NCBI GenBank assembly: GCA_905193395.1
Contig: CAJJOO010000033.1
Coordinates: 1 to 9,164 of the forward strand
Source: an uncultured Porphyromonadaceae bacterium
GTDB lineage: Bacteria; Bacteroidota; Bacteroidia; Bacteroidales; Muribaculaceae
DNA: 9,164 bases
Reading direction: 5' to 3'
Positions 1-5,859 of this stretch are shown one piece after another (position 1 is the stretch's first letter; each line of letters opens with the position of its first letter). The notes below the pieces were generated by a model, which worked only from the letters and a program-made list of their open reading frames with translations, made no database searches and was not told where the DNA came from. Made by a program: the position numbers and the translations under genes.

Positions 1-1123
1 TCGGCACGGCGATTACGGGAATCAGCGTGGCGCGCCAGTTCTGCAACGACAGGAAAACGACGAGAATCACCAGCAGCAGCGCCTCGAAGAAGGTGCGGTA
101 GACATGGTGGATGGATTCGGAAATGTAGGTGGTCATGTCGAAGGGAATATTGTAGGATATTCCCTCGGGGAACGAGCGTGCGATGTCGTCCATGGTCCGG
201 CGGACTTCGGCTGCTACTTCCATGGCGTTTGCGCCTGGCAGCATGGTGATGTTCAGTACCGCGGCGTTTCCGCCGTTGATGCCGCTCTCGGTGGCATAGG
301 ACGATGCTTCGAGCGAGACCCTGGCCACATCGCGCAGGCGGATGATTGCGCCGCCGGCGTCGGCGCGGAGCACGATGTCTTCGAACTCGCGCACGCTGGA
401 TAGGCGTCCGCGGGCCACAATCGGCATTGTCACCTGGGCGCCGGGATTGGGAGTCTGGCCCAGAACGCCGGCCGCCGACTCGCGGTTCTGGTCGCGGAGC
501 ACATTCTGAATGTCACTAACGGTGAGCCCGAGGTCGGCAAGTTTGTCCGGCTGCAGCCAGAGTTGCATGGCATAATAGCGCGAACCGACGGAACTTACCG
601 AGCCGACGCCCGGAATACGCCGCAGCAGGTCGACGACGTTCAGGGTGGCATAGTTGCTCAGATACACCTCGTCATATTTTGGGTTGGAGGAAAGGACGGT
701 TATGGTCATCAGGCGTGTGGCTGTCTCCTTTGTGACGGAAATGCCGTTCTGCACCACTTCGGCGGGAAGACGGCTTTCGGCCTTTTTGAGACGATTCTGG
801 ATGTCCACGGCGGCCAGTTCGGGGTCGGTGTCGATGTCGAAGGTCACCAAGGCGTTGAAGCCGCCGGAATTCGACGAGGATGAGTTCATGTACAACATTC
901 CGGGCACACCGTTCAGTTCCTGTTCAATCGGTGTGGCCACGGCCTGGGTGACGGTCATGGCGTCGGCGCCGGGATAGGAGGCCGAAATGCGCACGACGGG
1001 CGGCACAATCTGCGGATACTGGTCCACGGGAAGCATGAACAGACCTATCGAGCCCAGAATCAGGATCACCAGCGACAGGACTATCGAGAAAACCGGATGT
1101 TCAAGGAAGAAATTGCGTTTCAT
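1..1123 (-). CDS. RND (HAE1/AcrB-type) multidrug efflux permease, N-terminal part, cut by window edge
   Basis: Inner-membrane proton-driven pump of a tripartite efflux system. The first 374 residues are present (the family is usually about 1,030-1,060), and the frame stays open through base 1. I translated this by hand from the minus strand. The protein begins MKRNFFLEHPVFSIVLSLVI, giving TM1 at about residues 10-30. The AcrB-like LPVDQYPQIVPP follows at 31-42 and ISASYPGADA at 46-55. The periplasmic porter domain contains IEQELNGVPGMLYM (66-79), PGVGSV (171-176) and LRDVARV (263-269). The segment FFEALLLVILVVFLSLQNWR (345-364) is TM2. The catalytic TM4 Asp pair lies outside the window, so pump activity cannot be checked. 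The ATG at 1123 overlaps the adaptor's stop (ATGA at 1123-1120), which fixes the start and implies translational coupling. Family assignment is firm; the substrate is unknown. Confidence 0.95.
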   Translation of the reverse strand, partial: MKRNFFLEHPVFSIVLSLVILILGSIGLFMLPVDQYPQIVPPVVRISASYPGADAMTVTQAVATPIEQELNGVPGMLYMNSSSSNSGGFNALVTFDIDTDPELAAVDIQNRLKKAESRLPAEVVQNGISVTKETATRLMTITVLSSNPKYDEVYLSNYATLNVVDLLRRIPGVGSVSSVGSRYYAMQLWLQPDKLADLGLTVSDIQNVLRDQNRESAAGVLGQTPNPGAQVTMPIVARGRLSSVREFEDIVLRADAGGAIIRLRDVARVSLEASSYATESGINGGNAAVLNITMLPGANAMEVAAEVRRTMDDIARSFPEGISYNIPFDMTTYISESIHHVYRTFFEALLLVILVVFLSLQNWRATLIPVIAVP

Positions 1124-2316
1124 TGCGCTGAGTCGGAATCGGATGTGTCGATATATTTTTCGCGGTCGGATACCGGCGAAACGCGCATGCCGTGTTTCAG
1201 TTTGTTAAGGCCTTCGGTTACGATAACCTCGCCGGCCTCGAGGCCGCGCTCGATAATCACGGCCATACCCACTTCGGGTCCGGTCTCTACGTAACGGCGT
1301 TCGACAATGCTGTCGGGGCGGACGACGTATATATACGAGGCACCTTTCTCGATTTCAAGCGCCTTCATCGGGATGGCGATGGCATCGTGGCGCACGTCCA
1401 TCAGGAGTTTCACGCGGGTGAATTCGCCGGGCAGCAGGGTGTGGTCGGGGTTCGGCATCTCGGCGCGCACCGAGAAAGTTCCGGTCTTCGGGTCGACTTT
1501 CGGGTCGGCGAAATCCACCGGCCCGCGGTGTGGATAAATCGAGCCGTCGGCCAGGGTTACGGTGACGTATGGAGCCCATTCCAGGGCGGTGTCGGTACGG
1601 CCGAAATTCACGTTACGCTCCTTGCTGCGCAGGTAGTCGAGGGCAGTCATCGAAAAATCGACAAGCACCGTATCGCTGTTCACCACCACTGCAAGAAGTG
1701 ATTTGGCACCCGGACCGACGAGAGCGCCTATGTCGGCTCCGCGCTCGCTGATGTATCCTGAAATGGGAGAGGTAACGGTGCAGCGGCTCAGCGTAAGGCG
1801 GGCCTGTGTCAGTTCGGCACGGCAGACCTTTACGTCGGCTTTTGCGGTCTCATAGGCGGCTTCGGCGTTGTCGAGGTCGAGACGCGAGGCGGCGTTCTGC
1901 TCGTATAGCGGGCGAATTCGTTCGAGGTCGCGCGAGGCTTTCAGGGCCTTGGCTTCGGCGCTGGCAAGTTTGGCGGCAGCCTTGTCGACGGCGGCCTGGT
2001 AGAAAGACGGATCAATGATGAAAAGCGGCTGCCCCTTGCGGATATAGGTGCCTTCGGCAAACTCCATCCGCTGGAGGTACCCTTCGACCTGGGCGCGCAC
2101 TTCCACATACTGGCTTGCGCGGATTCTGCCGGCAAATTCGCCATAGACGTTAATGTCGCCCGATTCCACTGTGGCCACTTCCACCACGGGAATCTGCCCG
2201 GACTTGCGCGCAGGACGCAGGCTCCTGATTACGGCAAAGGCTGCGCCGCCGATAATGGCGGCCACGATTATCCAGAAAAGCGGTTTGCGGATAATGCTGT
2301 TTATACTTTCTTTCAT
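1120..2316 (-). CDS. RND efflux periplasmic adaptor (HlyD/AcrA family membrane fusion protein)
   Basis: Periplasmic adaptor that bridges the inner-membrane RND pump and an outer-membrane TolC-like channel. It has 398 residues, normal for the family. Visible parts in order: a short cytoplasmic N-terminus; one hydrophobic anchor at about 12-31 (LFWIIVAAIIGGAAFAVI); a first lipoyl half-motif at about 70-102 (VEVRAQVEGYLQRMEF, then GQPLFIIDP); an alanine-rich helical hairpin at about 104-176; a second lipoyl half at about 178-213 (CTVTSPISGYISERGADIG); a beta-barrel at about 215-305 (VDPKTGTFSVRAEMPNP, LLPGEFTRVKL); and a membrane-proximal domain at about 310-382. There is no lipobox cysteine, so it should be a transmembrane-anchored adaptor, not a lipoprotein. 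The ATG at 2316 sits directly before the anchor. It lies 32 bases after the FAD-dehydrogenase gene and overlaps the pump gene by 4 bases. Confidence 0.95.
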   Translation of the reverse strand: MKESINSIIRKPLFWIIVAAIIGGAAFAVIRSLRPARKSGQIPVVEVATVESGDINVYGEFAGRIRASQYVEVRAQVEGYLQRMEFAEGTYIRKGQPLFIIDPSFYQAAVDKAAAKLASAEAKALKASRDLERIRPLYEQNAASRLDLDNAEAAYETAKADVKVCRAELTQARLTLSRCTVTSPISGYISERGADIGALVGPGAKSLLAVVVNSDTVLVDFSMTALDYLRSKERNVNFGRTDTALEWAPYVTVTLADGSIYPHRGPVDFADPKVDPKTGTFSVRAEMPNPDHTLLPGEFTRVKLLMDVRHDAIAIPMKALEIEKGASYIYVVRPDSIVERRYVETGPEVGMAVIIERGLEAGEVIVTEGLNKLKHGMRVSPVSDREKYIDTSDSDSAQ

Positions 2317-2348
2317 ATTATATCATAAAATGAACGTGCGTGGATGGT
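2317..2348 (-). other. 32-base intergenic spacer before the efflux adaptor gene
   Basis: AT-rich close to the adaptor start (TTTTATGATATAAT immediately before the ATG). It lacks the TTTG core of a Bacteroidota -7 box and has no terminator-like hairpin. The AT-richness is more in keeping with an unstructured translation start region than with a promoter. Confidence 0.4.
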
Positions 2349-3914
2349 TTATTGTTCGGTCAGTGCGCGGGCCAGTGCGCGGGCCGTGTTGATGCCGTCG
2401 ATTGCGGCCGAAACGATTCCTCCGGCATATCCGGCGCCTTCGCCCGTGGGGTATAGGCCCGGGAAGGAGACGTGCATTCTCGTTTCGGCATCGCGCGGGA
2501 TTCGGACGGGCGATGATGTGCGGGTCTCGGGGCCGATTACAATCGCCTTGTCGGTGAGGAAACCGCGGGATTTGCGGCCGAATTCCATGAAACCCTCGCG
2601 AAGACGCTTGGATATCTGCGGAGGCAGCAGCAGATCGACACGCCCGGCTGTGATTCCGGGGGCGTAGGATGTCTCGGGCAGTGACTGCGAGGGGCGAGCG
2701 TTGACGAAATCCGTCATGCGCTGGGCGGGAGCCACCTGGCTGCACGCGGCGGCCTCGAAAAATCGCCGTTCAATGTCGGCCTGATAGTGCATCATGGCCA
2801 GGACGCCGTGGCCGGCATATTCGGGGACGTCCTCGGGCAGGACCTCGACCACCATGCCGGAATTGGACCAGCGCGTGCCGCGGTTGCTGGGCGACATGCC
2901 GTTGACCACCAGTTGGCCCGGGGCGCTTGCTGCGGGAATTATGACGCCGCCGGGGCACATGCAGAATGAATATACGGCACGTCCGCCCACGCGGGTGAGC
3001 ATCGAATATTCGGCCGAGGGCAGGTATTTGCCGCGGCCCTGCGGCGAGTGGTACTGGATGCAGTCAATCAGATGGCGGGGATGCTCGAGGCGCACGCCCA
3101 CGGCGATGCCCTTGGCTTCCATGGCCACGTCGTGGTCCAGCAACATGGTATAGATGTCGCGGGCGGAATGGCCGGTTGCCAGTATCACGGGGCCTTCGAA
3201 ACGCTCGCCCCCGGCAGTCTCAACGCCGGTAACCCGGCCGTTTTCAATGGTGAGGTCGGTGACGCGGCTGTTGAATTTCACCGTTCCGCCGTGTTTCTCG
3301 ATTGTCCCGCGCATGGCCTTGATGATGACCGGCAGACGGTCGGTGCCGATATGGGGATGGGCGTCGGCCAGGATGGAATCGTCGGCGCCGTGGGTGTGGA
3401 AAATCTGCAACACCTTGTCCACGGGACCGCGTTTGTTGCTTCGGGTGTAGAGTTTGCCGTCGGAAAAGGCGCCTGCGCCGCCTTCGCCGAAAGCATAGTT
3501 GGAATCGGGGTCCACAATGCCCGAGCGGCACAATTCGGCCATGTCGCGGCGGCGGCTGTCGACGTCCTTGCCTCGTTCGAGGACTATCGGCCGCAGTCCC
3601 AGTTCAATCAGTTCCAGGGCGGCGAAGAGTCCGGCCGGCCCGGAACCTACGACCACCACGGGGCGTGCCTGGCTGACGTCGGGATAGGTGACGGGAGTAT
3701 AGCGGCGGAATTCGGTGTCGATTTCGTCGACGTGGACGGCGAGGGCGAGATTCACCGCCACACGGCGTTGGCGGGCGTCGATGCTGCGGCGCAGAATCTC
3801 AACTTTTTTCACCCGTCCGACCGGAATGGCTAACTGGGCCGCTGCGGCGGCGGTGAGCAGGTTTTCGGTTGTGGCGGTTGCGGGGTCGACTCTTAGTTGT
3901 ATTTTGTTGAGCAT
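2349..3914 (-). CDS. FAD-dependent dehydrogenase/oxidoreductase, COG2509-type, function unproven
   Basis: A 521-residue flavoprotein of the large, poorly characterised FAD-dependent dehydrogenase family that I recognise as COG2509-like. The N-terminal region (about 1-80) is a small domain preceding the Rossmann fold. The dinucleotide-binding motif is VVVVGSGPAGLFAALEL (86-102, glycines 90, 92 and 95), with the ribose-binding acidic residue expected at E113 in IVLERG. Family-typical blocks follow: YAFGEGGAGAFSDGKLYTRS (140-159), ILATGHSARD (244-253), FCMCPGG (317-323) and the C-terminal FAD-contact motif LYPTGEGAGYAGGIVSAAID (487-506). No transmembrane segment or signal peptide is seen, so it should be cytoplasmic. 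The substrate is not known. It lies 50 bases after the DoxX-like gene and 32 bases before the efflux adaptor; a role with either is only inference. Its last codons are a 12-base tandem repeat encoding ARALARAL. Confidence 0.88.
   Translation of the reverse strand: MLNKIQLRVDPATATTENLLTAAAAAQLAIPVGRVKKVEILRRSIDARQRRVAVNLALAVHVDEIDTEFRRYTPVTYPDVSQARPVVVVGSGPAGLFAALELIELGLRPIVLERGKDVDSRRRDMAELCRSGIVDPDSNYAFGEGGAGAFSDGKLYTRSNKRGPVDKVLQIFHTHGADDSILADAHPHIGTDRLPVIIKAMRGTIEKHGGTVKFNSRVTDLTIENGRVTGVETAGGERFEGPVILATGHSARDIYTMLLDHDVAMEAKGIAVGVRLEHPRHLIDCIQYHSPQGRGKYLPSAEYSMLTRVGGRAVYSFCMCPGGVIIPAASAPGQLVVNGMSPSNRGTRWSNSGMVVEVLPEDVPEYAGHGVLAMMHYQADIERRFFEAAACSQVAPAQRMTDFVNARPSQSLPETSYAPGITAGRVDLLLPPQISKRLREGFMEFGRKSRGFLTDKAIVIGPETRTSSPVRIPRDAETRMHVSFPGLYPTGEGAGYAGGIVSAAIDGINTARALARALTEQ
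2361..2384. repeat. 12-base tandem direct repeat (two copies) at the 3' end of the FAD-dehydrogenase gene
   Basis: CAGTGCGCGGGC occurs at 2361-2372 and again, without a gap, at 2373-2384. On the coding (minus) strand it adds ARAL twice (ARALARAL) just before the final TEQ. The unit is a multiple of three, so the frame is kept. It looks like a replication-slippage duplication. Confidence 0.8.
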
Positions 3915-3964
3915 GTGGTTATGTCGGTTTGTGCTGTGTGTCAGTCAGTTAAAGGCGTCAGCCG
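3915..3964 (-). other. 50-base intergenic spacer between the DoxX-like and FAD-dehydrogenase genes
   Basis: There is no TAnnTTTGC promoter box, no hairpin-plus-T-tract terminator and no Shine-Dalgarno sequence that I can see. The absence of both promoter and terminator is weak support for read-through from DUF1599-DoxX into the FAD-dehydrogenase gene. The plus strand has the pentamer GTCAG four times in and just past this gap (3940, 3944, 3957 and 3964). Confidence 0.4.
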
Positions 3965-5212
3965 TCAGATGTCGGCTTCGTCTAGCGCCGGAGCGGGCTT
4001 GCGGCGACGTCGCAACGAGCGGTCGATGACTGCAAGCAGCAGCATGGCGAAAAGATAGGCTCCGGCCATTTTCACGGCTATATCGCCGTTGTCCACGGGT
4101 TTGAGCGCCGAAATGAGGTCGGGGCGCCGGACCATTGCGGGGTCGAGGGCGGCGAAATTGATTTTCCAGGCCACTCGGCAGTCATCGACGGCCACCAGGG
4201 CCGATTTTCCGCGGGCCAGTTGTTTGAGCGAGGTGTCGGAAACGGAATATACCTCATAGCGGGGGCGGGCGAGGTCTTTCCATATATCCAAGGCCTCGCC
4301 GGATGCTGCCACAAGTGCCACGAGGCGGGCGCCCCGGCCCGCGAGGGTCTCGCTGAATTCGTTGGCCAGGCGCGCACGTGTCAGATAGTCGGCGCCGGGG
4401 TCGAGAACGGTGAGAATGAACAGTTCGGAGCCGGCACATTCCAGTGCGTCGGCCGTGACTTCCTCGTCGCCGTCGAACACGGCAAGTCCGCCGTCGCCTT
4501 CCGCGGCGGCTGACTGCTGACGGACGAAAGTCCATGAATCATCGGGCAGCGAGTCGAGGGTAAAGACACGCTGCTCGCCGTCCTTTTCATAAATATATTC
4601 CGGCATTGATTCCTCGACCTGCGATATTAAGGTGCGACCGGGCGCATAAGGCCGGAAATCCACCACGGGCTGTATGTTCCAGCCGATTATGGCCGTTAGC
4701 AGGCCATAGGCCGCGGTCAGGACGATTACAAGCCATTGAAGTCCCGGACGATACAGTGGACTGGCGGCGCCGCCCCACAGCAGTGCCATGACAAGCAATG
4801 CAGTGAGGATGATGTTTTTAAGGAGTGTGGCGCCGTCGCTCAGGACAATCAGGTCGCCGAAGCAGCCGCAGTCGGAAACCGGGCTGGCGATGTAGAGATA
4901 GACCGTGAGCGGCAGCATCACGGCCATCATGGCGAGTCCGGCCAGGGGGGCGAAACGCTTCATGCAGCCTGTCAGCAGCATCACGCCGACGATGAGTTCA
5001 AACAGCGACAGTCCGGCTGAGCCGACAAGGATTATGTCGGCCGGGAATACGCCGGTGAGATTCCAGGCGCCGAGGTATTCCTGGATTTTATATACGAATC
5101 CGTAGGGGTCGACGCACTTTGCCCACCCGGAAATAATGAAGGTGGCACCGGCCAGTATCCGGCACAGCCATACGATGGCGCGCCGGGTCCGTTGGGAGGC
5201 TCCGTGCGTCAT
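3965..5212 (-). CDS. DoxX/MauE-like membrane protein with C-terminal thioredoxin-like domain (BT_3928-type)
   Basis: A 415-residue inner-membrane protein of unknown function that I recognise as the Bacteroidota BT_3928-type DoxX family. Five hydrophobic segments lie at about 12-30, 60-82, 86-108, 128-148 and 158-178, and a sixth at about 379-397. Between TM3 and TM4 is SDCGCFGD (113-120), a CxC motif (C115, C117) of the kind found in DoxX/MauE thiol-redox proteins. Residues about 205-370 are soluble. From 263 the alternating strand/helix pattern (ELFILTVLDP, ARLVALVAAS, SALVAVDD) suggests a thioredoxin-like fold, but there is no CxxC. Positive charges at RRTRR-type residues 8-11, at K85-R86 and at RRRRK 401-405 support cytoplasmic termini. 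The open frame continues upstream to 5380, but the homologous sequence begins at MTHGASQ. The ATG at 5212 overlaps the DUF1599 stop (ATGA), which decides this start. Confidence 0.85.
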   Translation of the reverse strand: MTHGASQRTRRAIVWLCRILAGATFIISGWAKCVDPYGFVYKIQEYLGAWNLTGVFPADIILVGSAGLSLFELIVGVMLLTGCMKRFAPLAGLAMMAVMLPLTVYLYIASPVSDCGCFGDLIVLSDGATLLKNIILTALLVMALLWGGAASPLYRPGLQWLVIVLTAAYGLLTAIIGWNIQPVVDFRPYAPGRTLISQVEESMPEYIYEKDGEQRVFTLDSLPDDSWTFVRQQSAAAEGDGGLAVFDGDEEVTADALECAGSELFILTVLDPGADYLTRARLANEFSETLAGRGARLVALVAASGEALDIWKDLARPRYEVYSVSDTSLKQLARGKSALVAVDDCRVAWKINFAALDPAMVRRPDLISALKPVDNGDIAVKMAGAYLFAMLLLAVIDRSLRRRRKPAPALDEADI

Positions 5213-5742
5213 TCGGTGAGTTTTATGATTCCGAATACGGCATAGTTGACAATGTCGAAATAGTTGGCGTCGATGCCTTCCGACACTTTGGTGCAGCCGT
5301 CGTTGTCCTCGATTTCCTTGATGCGTTCGATTTTGGTGAGGATGAAGTCGACGTACGATGCAACTCGCATGCCGCGCCATGCCTCGTCGTAATCGTGATT
5401 CTTGGCCATGAAAAGTTTTCGTGCCACGGCGGCGGTACGGTCGTAAAGTTCAAGTGCGCGTGCGGTGTCGATGTCTTTGCTATCCGACCATCCGAGTTGC
5501 AGTTGAATCACGCCTACGATGCCATAGTTGACCAGAGCCATGAATTCCGGCAGGATGCCTTCGTCCACGGCGGCATTGCCCTTGGTCTGGAGCGAGCGGA
5601 TCCGTTTAGCCTTGATATATAGTTGGTCGGTGACGGAACATGGGCGCAGTATGCGCCACGAGGGTCCGTAATCGTGCAGTTTTGCAGCGAAAATTGCGCG
5701 GCACGAAGCCACGGCGTTGTCATATTGCTGGTCGGTATCCAT
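5209..5742 (-). CDS. DUF1599 (Nmad1-type, nucleotide modification associated) domain protein, two internal repeats
   Basis: A 177-residue, probably cytoplasmic and mostly helical protein of unknown biochemical function, matching the DUF1599 family (named nucleotide modification associated domain 1 from comparative genomics). It consists of two homologous halves, about 7-82 and 100-175. Each has the order: an HDY motif (23-25 and 116-118), a W-R pair (W29/R30 and W122/R123), a K-x-x-R-I motif (KRI 46-48 and ERI 139-141), EGI (61-63 and 155-157) and VNY (71-73 and 165-167). The frame is open to an ATG at 5829. I chose 5742 because the best promoter -7 box (5772-5764) lies between the two start codons and because the homology begins at MDTDQQYD. 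Its stop overlaps the DoxX-like start, so the two are probably translated together. This pairing is, from memory, conserved in Bacteroides. Confidence 0.85.
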   Translation of the reverse strand: MDTDQQYDNAVASCRAIFAAKLHDYGPSWRILRPCSVTDQLYIKAKRIRSLQTKGNAAVDEGILPEFMALVNYGIVGVIQLQLGWSDSKDIDTARALELYDRTAAVARKLFMAKNHDYDEAWRGMRVASYVDFILTKIERIKEIEDNDGCTKVSEGIDANYFDIVNYAVFGIIKLTE

Positions 5743-5763
5743 AGAATCACTGTGTTTGATATT

Positions 5764-5772
5764 GCAAAGATA
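5764..5772 (-). promoter_or_regulatory. Promoter -7 element for the DUF1599 gene
   Basis: Read on the minus strand this is TATCTTTGC, an exact match to the Bacteroidota sigma-70 (sigma-ABfr) -7 consensus TAnnTTTGC. Transcription should start about 4-6 bases downstream, near 5758-5760, leaving a leader of roughly 16-18 bases before the ATG at 5742. A -33 TTTG box at normal spacing is not clear; the nearest candidate is TTCTG at 5802-5798, about 25 bases upstream, which is too far for a confident call. The element lies inside the longer open frame starting at 5829 and so argues against that start. Confidence 0.65.
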
Positions 5773-5813
5773 CGATTTTCCCTGCATACTACCGCGACAG
5801 AACGACATTATTT

Positions 5814-5846
5814 CTTGCTTATCTCGCAAAAAATAGTGAAATTTGC
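5814..5846 (+). promoter_or_regulatory. Promoter for feoAB (-33 and -7 elements)
   Basis: The -7 box is GAAATTTGC at 5838-5846, one mismatch (first base) from TAnnTTTGC. A TTG-containing -33 box (CTTG, 5814-5817) sits 20 bases upstream, within the spacing expected for Bacteroidota promoters. Transcription should start near 5850-5853, giving a very short leader of about 7-10 bases before the ATG at 5860. This leaves no space for a riboswitch or a normal ribosome binding site. Confidence 0.55.
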
Positions 5847-5849
5847 ACT
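5835..5849. promoter_or_regulatory. Near-palindrome overlapping the feoAB -7 box, possible operator
   Basis: AGTGAAATTTGCACT reads as AGTG and CACT arms around an AAATTT core. One added C after AGTG would make a perfect 16-base palindrome. It covers the -7 box and the bases just after it, where a bound repressor would block transcription. It does not resemble the E. coli Fur consensus. A chance match is quite possible. Confidence 0.3.
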
Positions 5850-5859
5850 CGTAAAAACT

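Larger units (their letters stand above)
5743..5859. promoter_or_regulatory. Divergent promoter region between DUF1599 and feoAB
   Basis: This 117-base, locally AT-richer gap separates two divergent start codons. It contains one Bacteroidota-type promoter facing each way and no open frame I would support as a gene. Neither start codon has a convincing Shine-Dalgarno sequence, which is usual in this phylum. No E. coli-type Fur box was found by eye, even though the rightward gene is for iron uptake. Confidence 0.7.

Noticed and set aside
1192..1701. A 169-residue plus-strand open frame opposite the efflux adaptor
   Set aside because: In codon register with the adaptor and without any recognisable motif; treated as a shadow.
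3048..3833. A 261-residue plus-strand open frame opposite the FAD-dehydrogenase
   Set aside because: Same codon-register shadow effect; the minus strand holds recognisable FAD-binding motifs across the whole interval.
5213..5380. Upstream extension of the DoxX-like frame to 5380
   Set aside because: The extra 56 residues lie within the DUF1599 gene, are rich in Arg and His, and do not look like a membrane-protein N-terminus. The ATGA coupling supports 5212.
5743..5829. Upstream start for DUF1599 at 5829
   Set aside because: The consensus -7 box at 5772-5764 lies downstream of that start, so the transcript should not include it.
5623..5859. Upstream extension of the feoAB frame to 5623
   Set aside because: The extra 79 codons overlap the DUF1599 gene antisense and pass through both promoters; the FeoA family begins at the ATG at 5860.
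5743..5859. A classical Fur box or an iron riboswitch before feoAB
   Set aside because: No GATAAT-type 19-base match was seen and the predicted leader is too short for a riboswitch.
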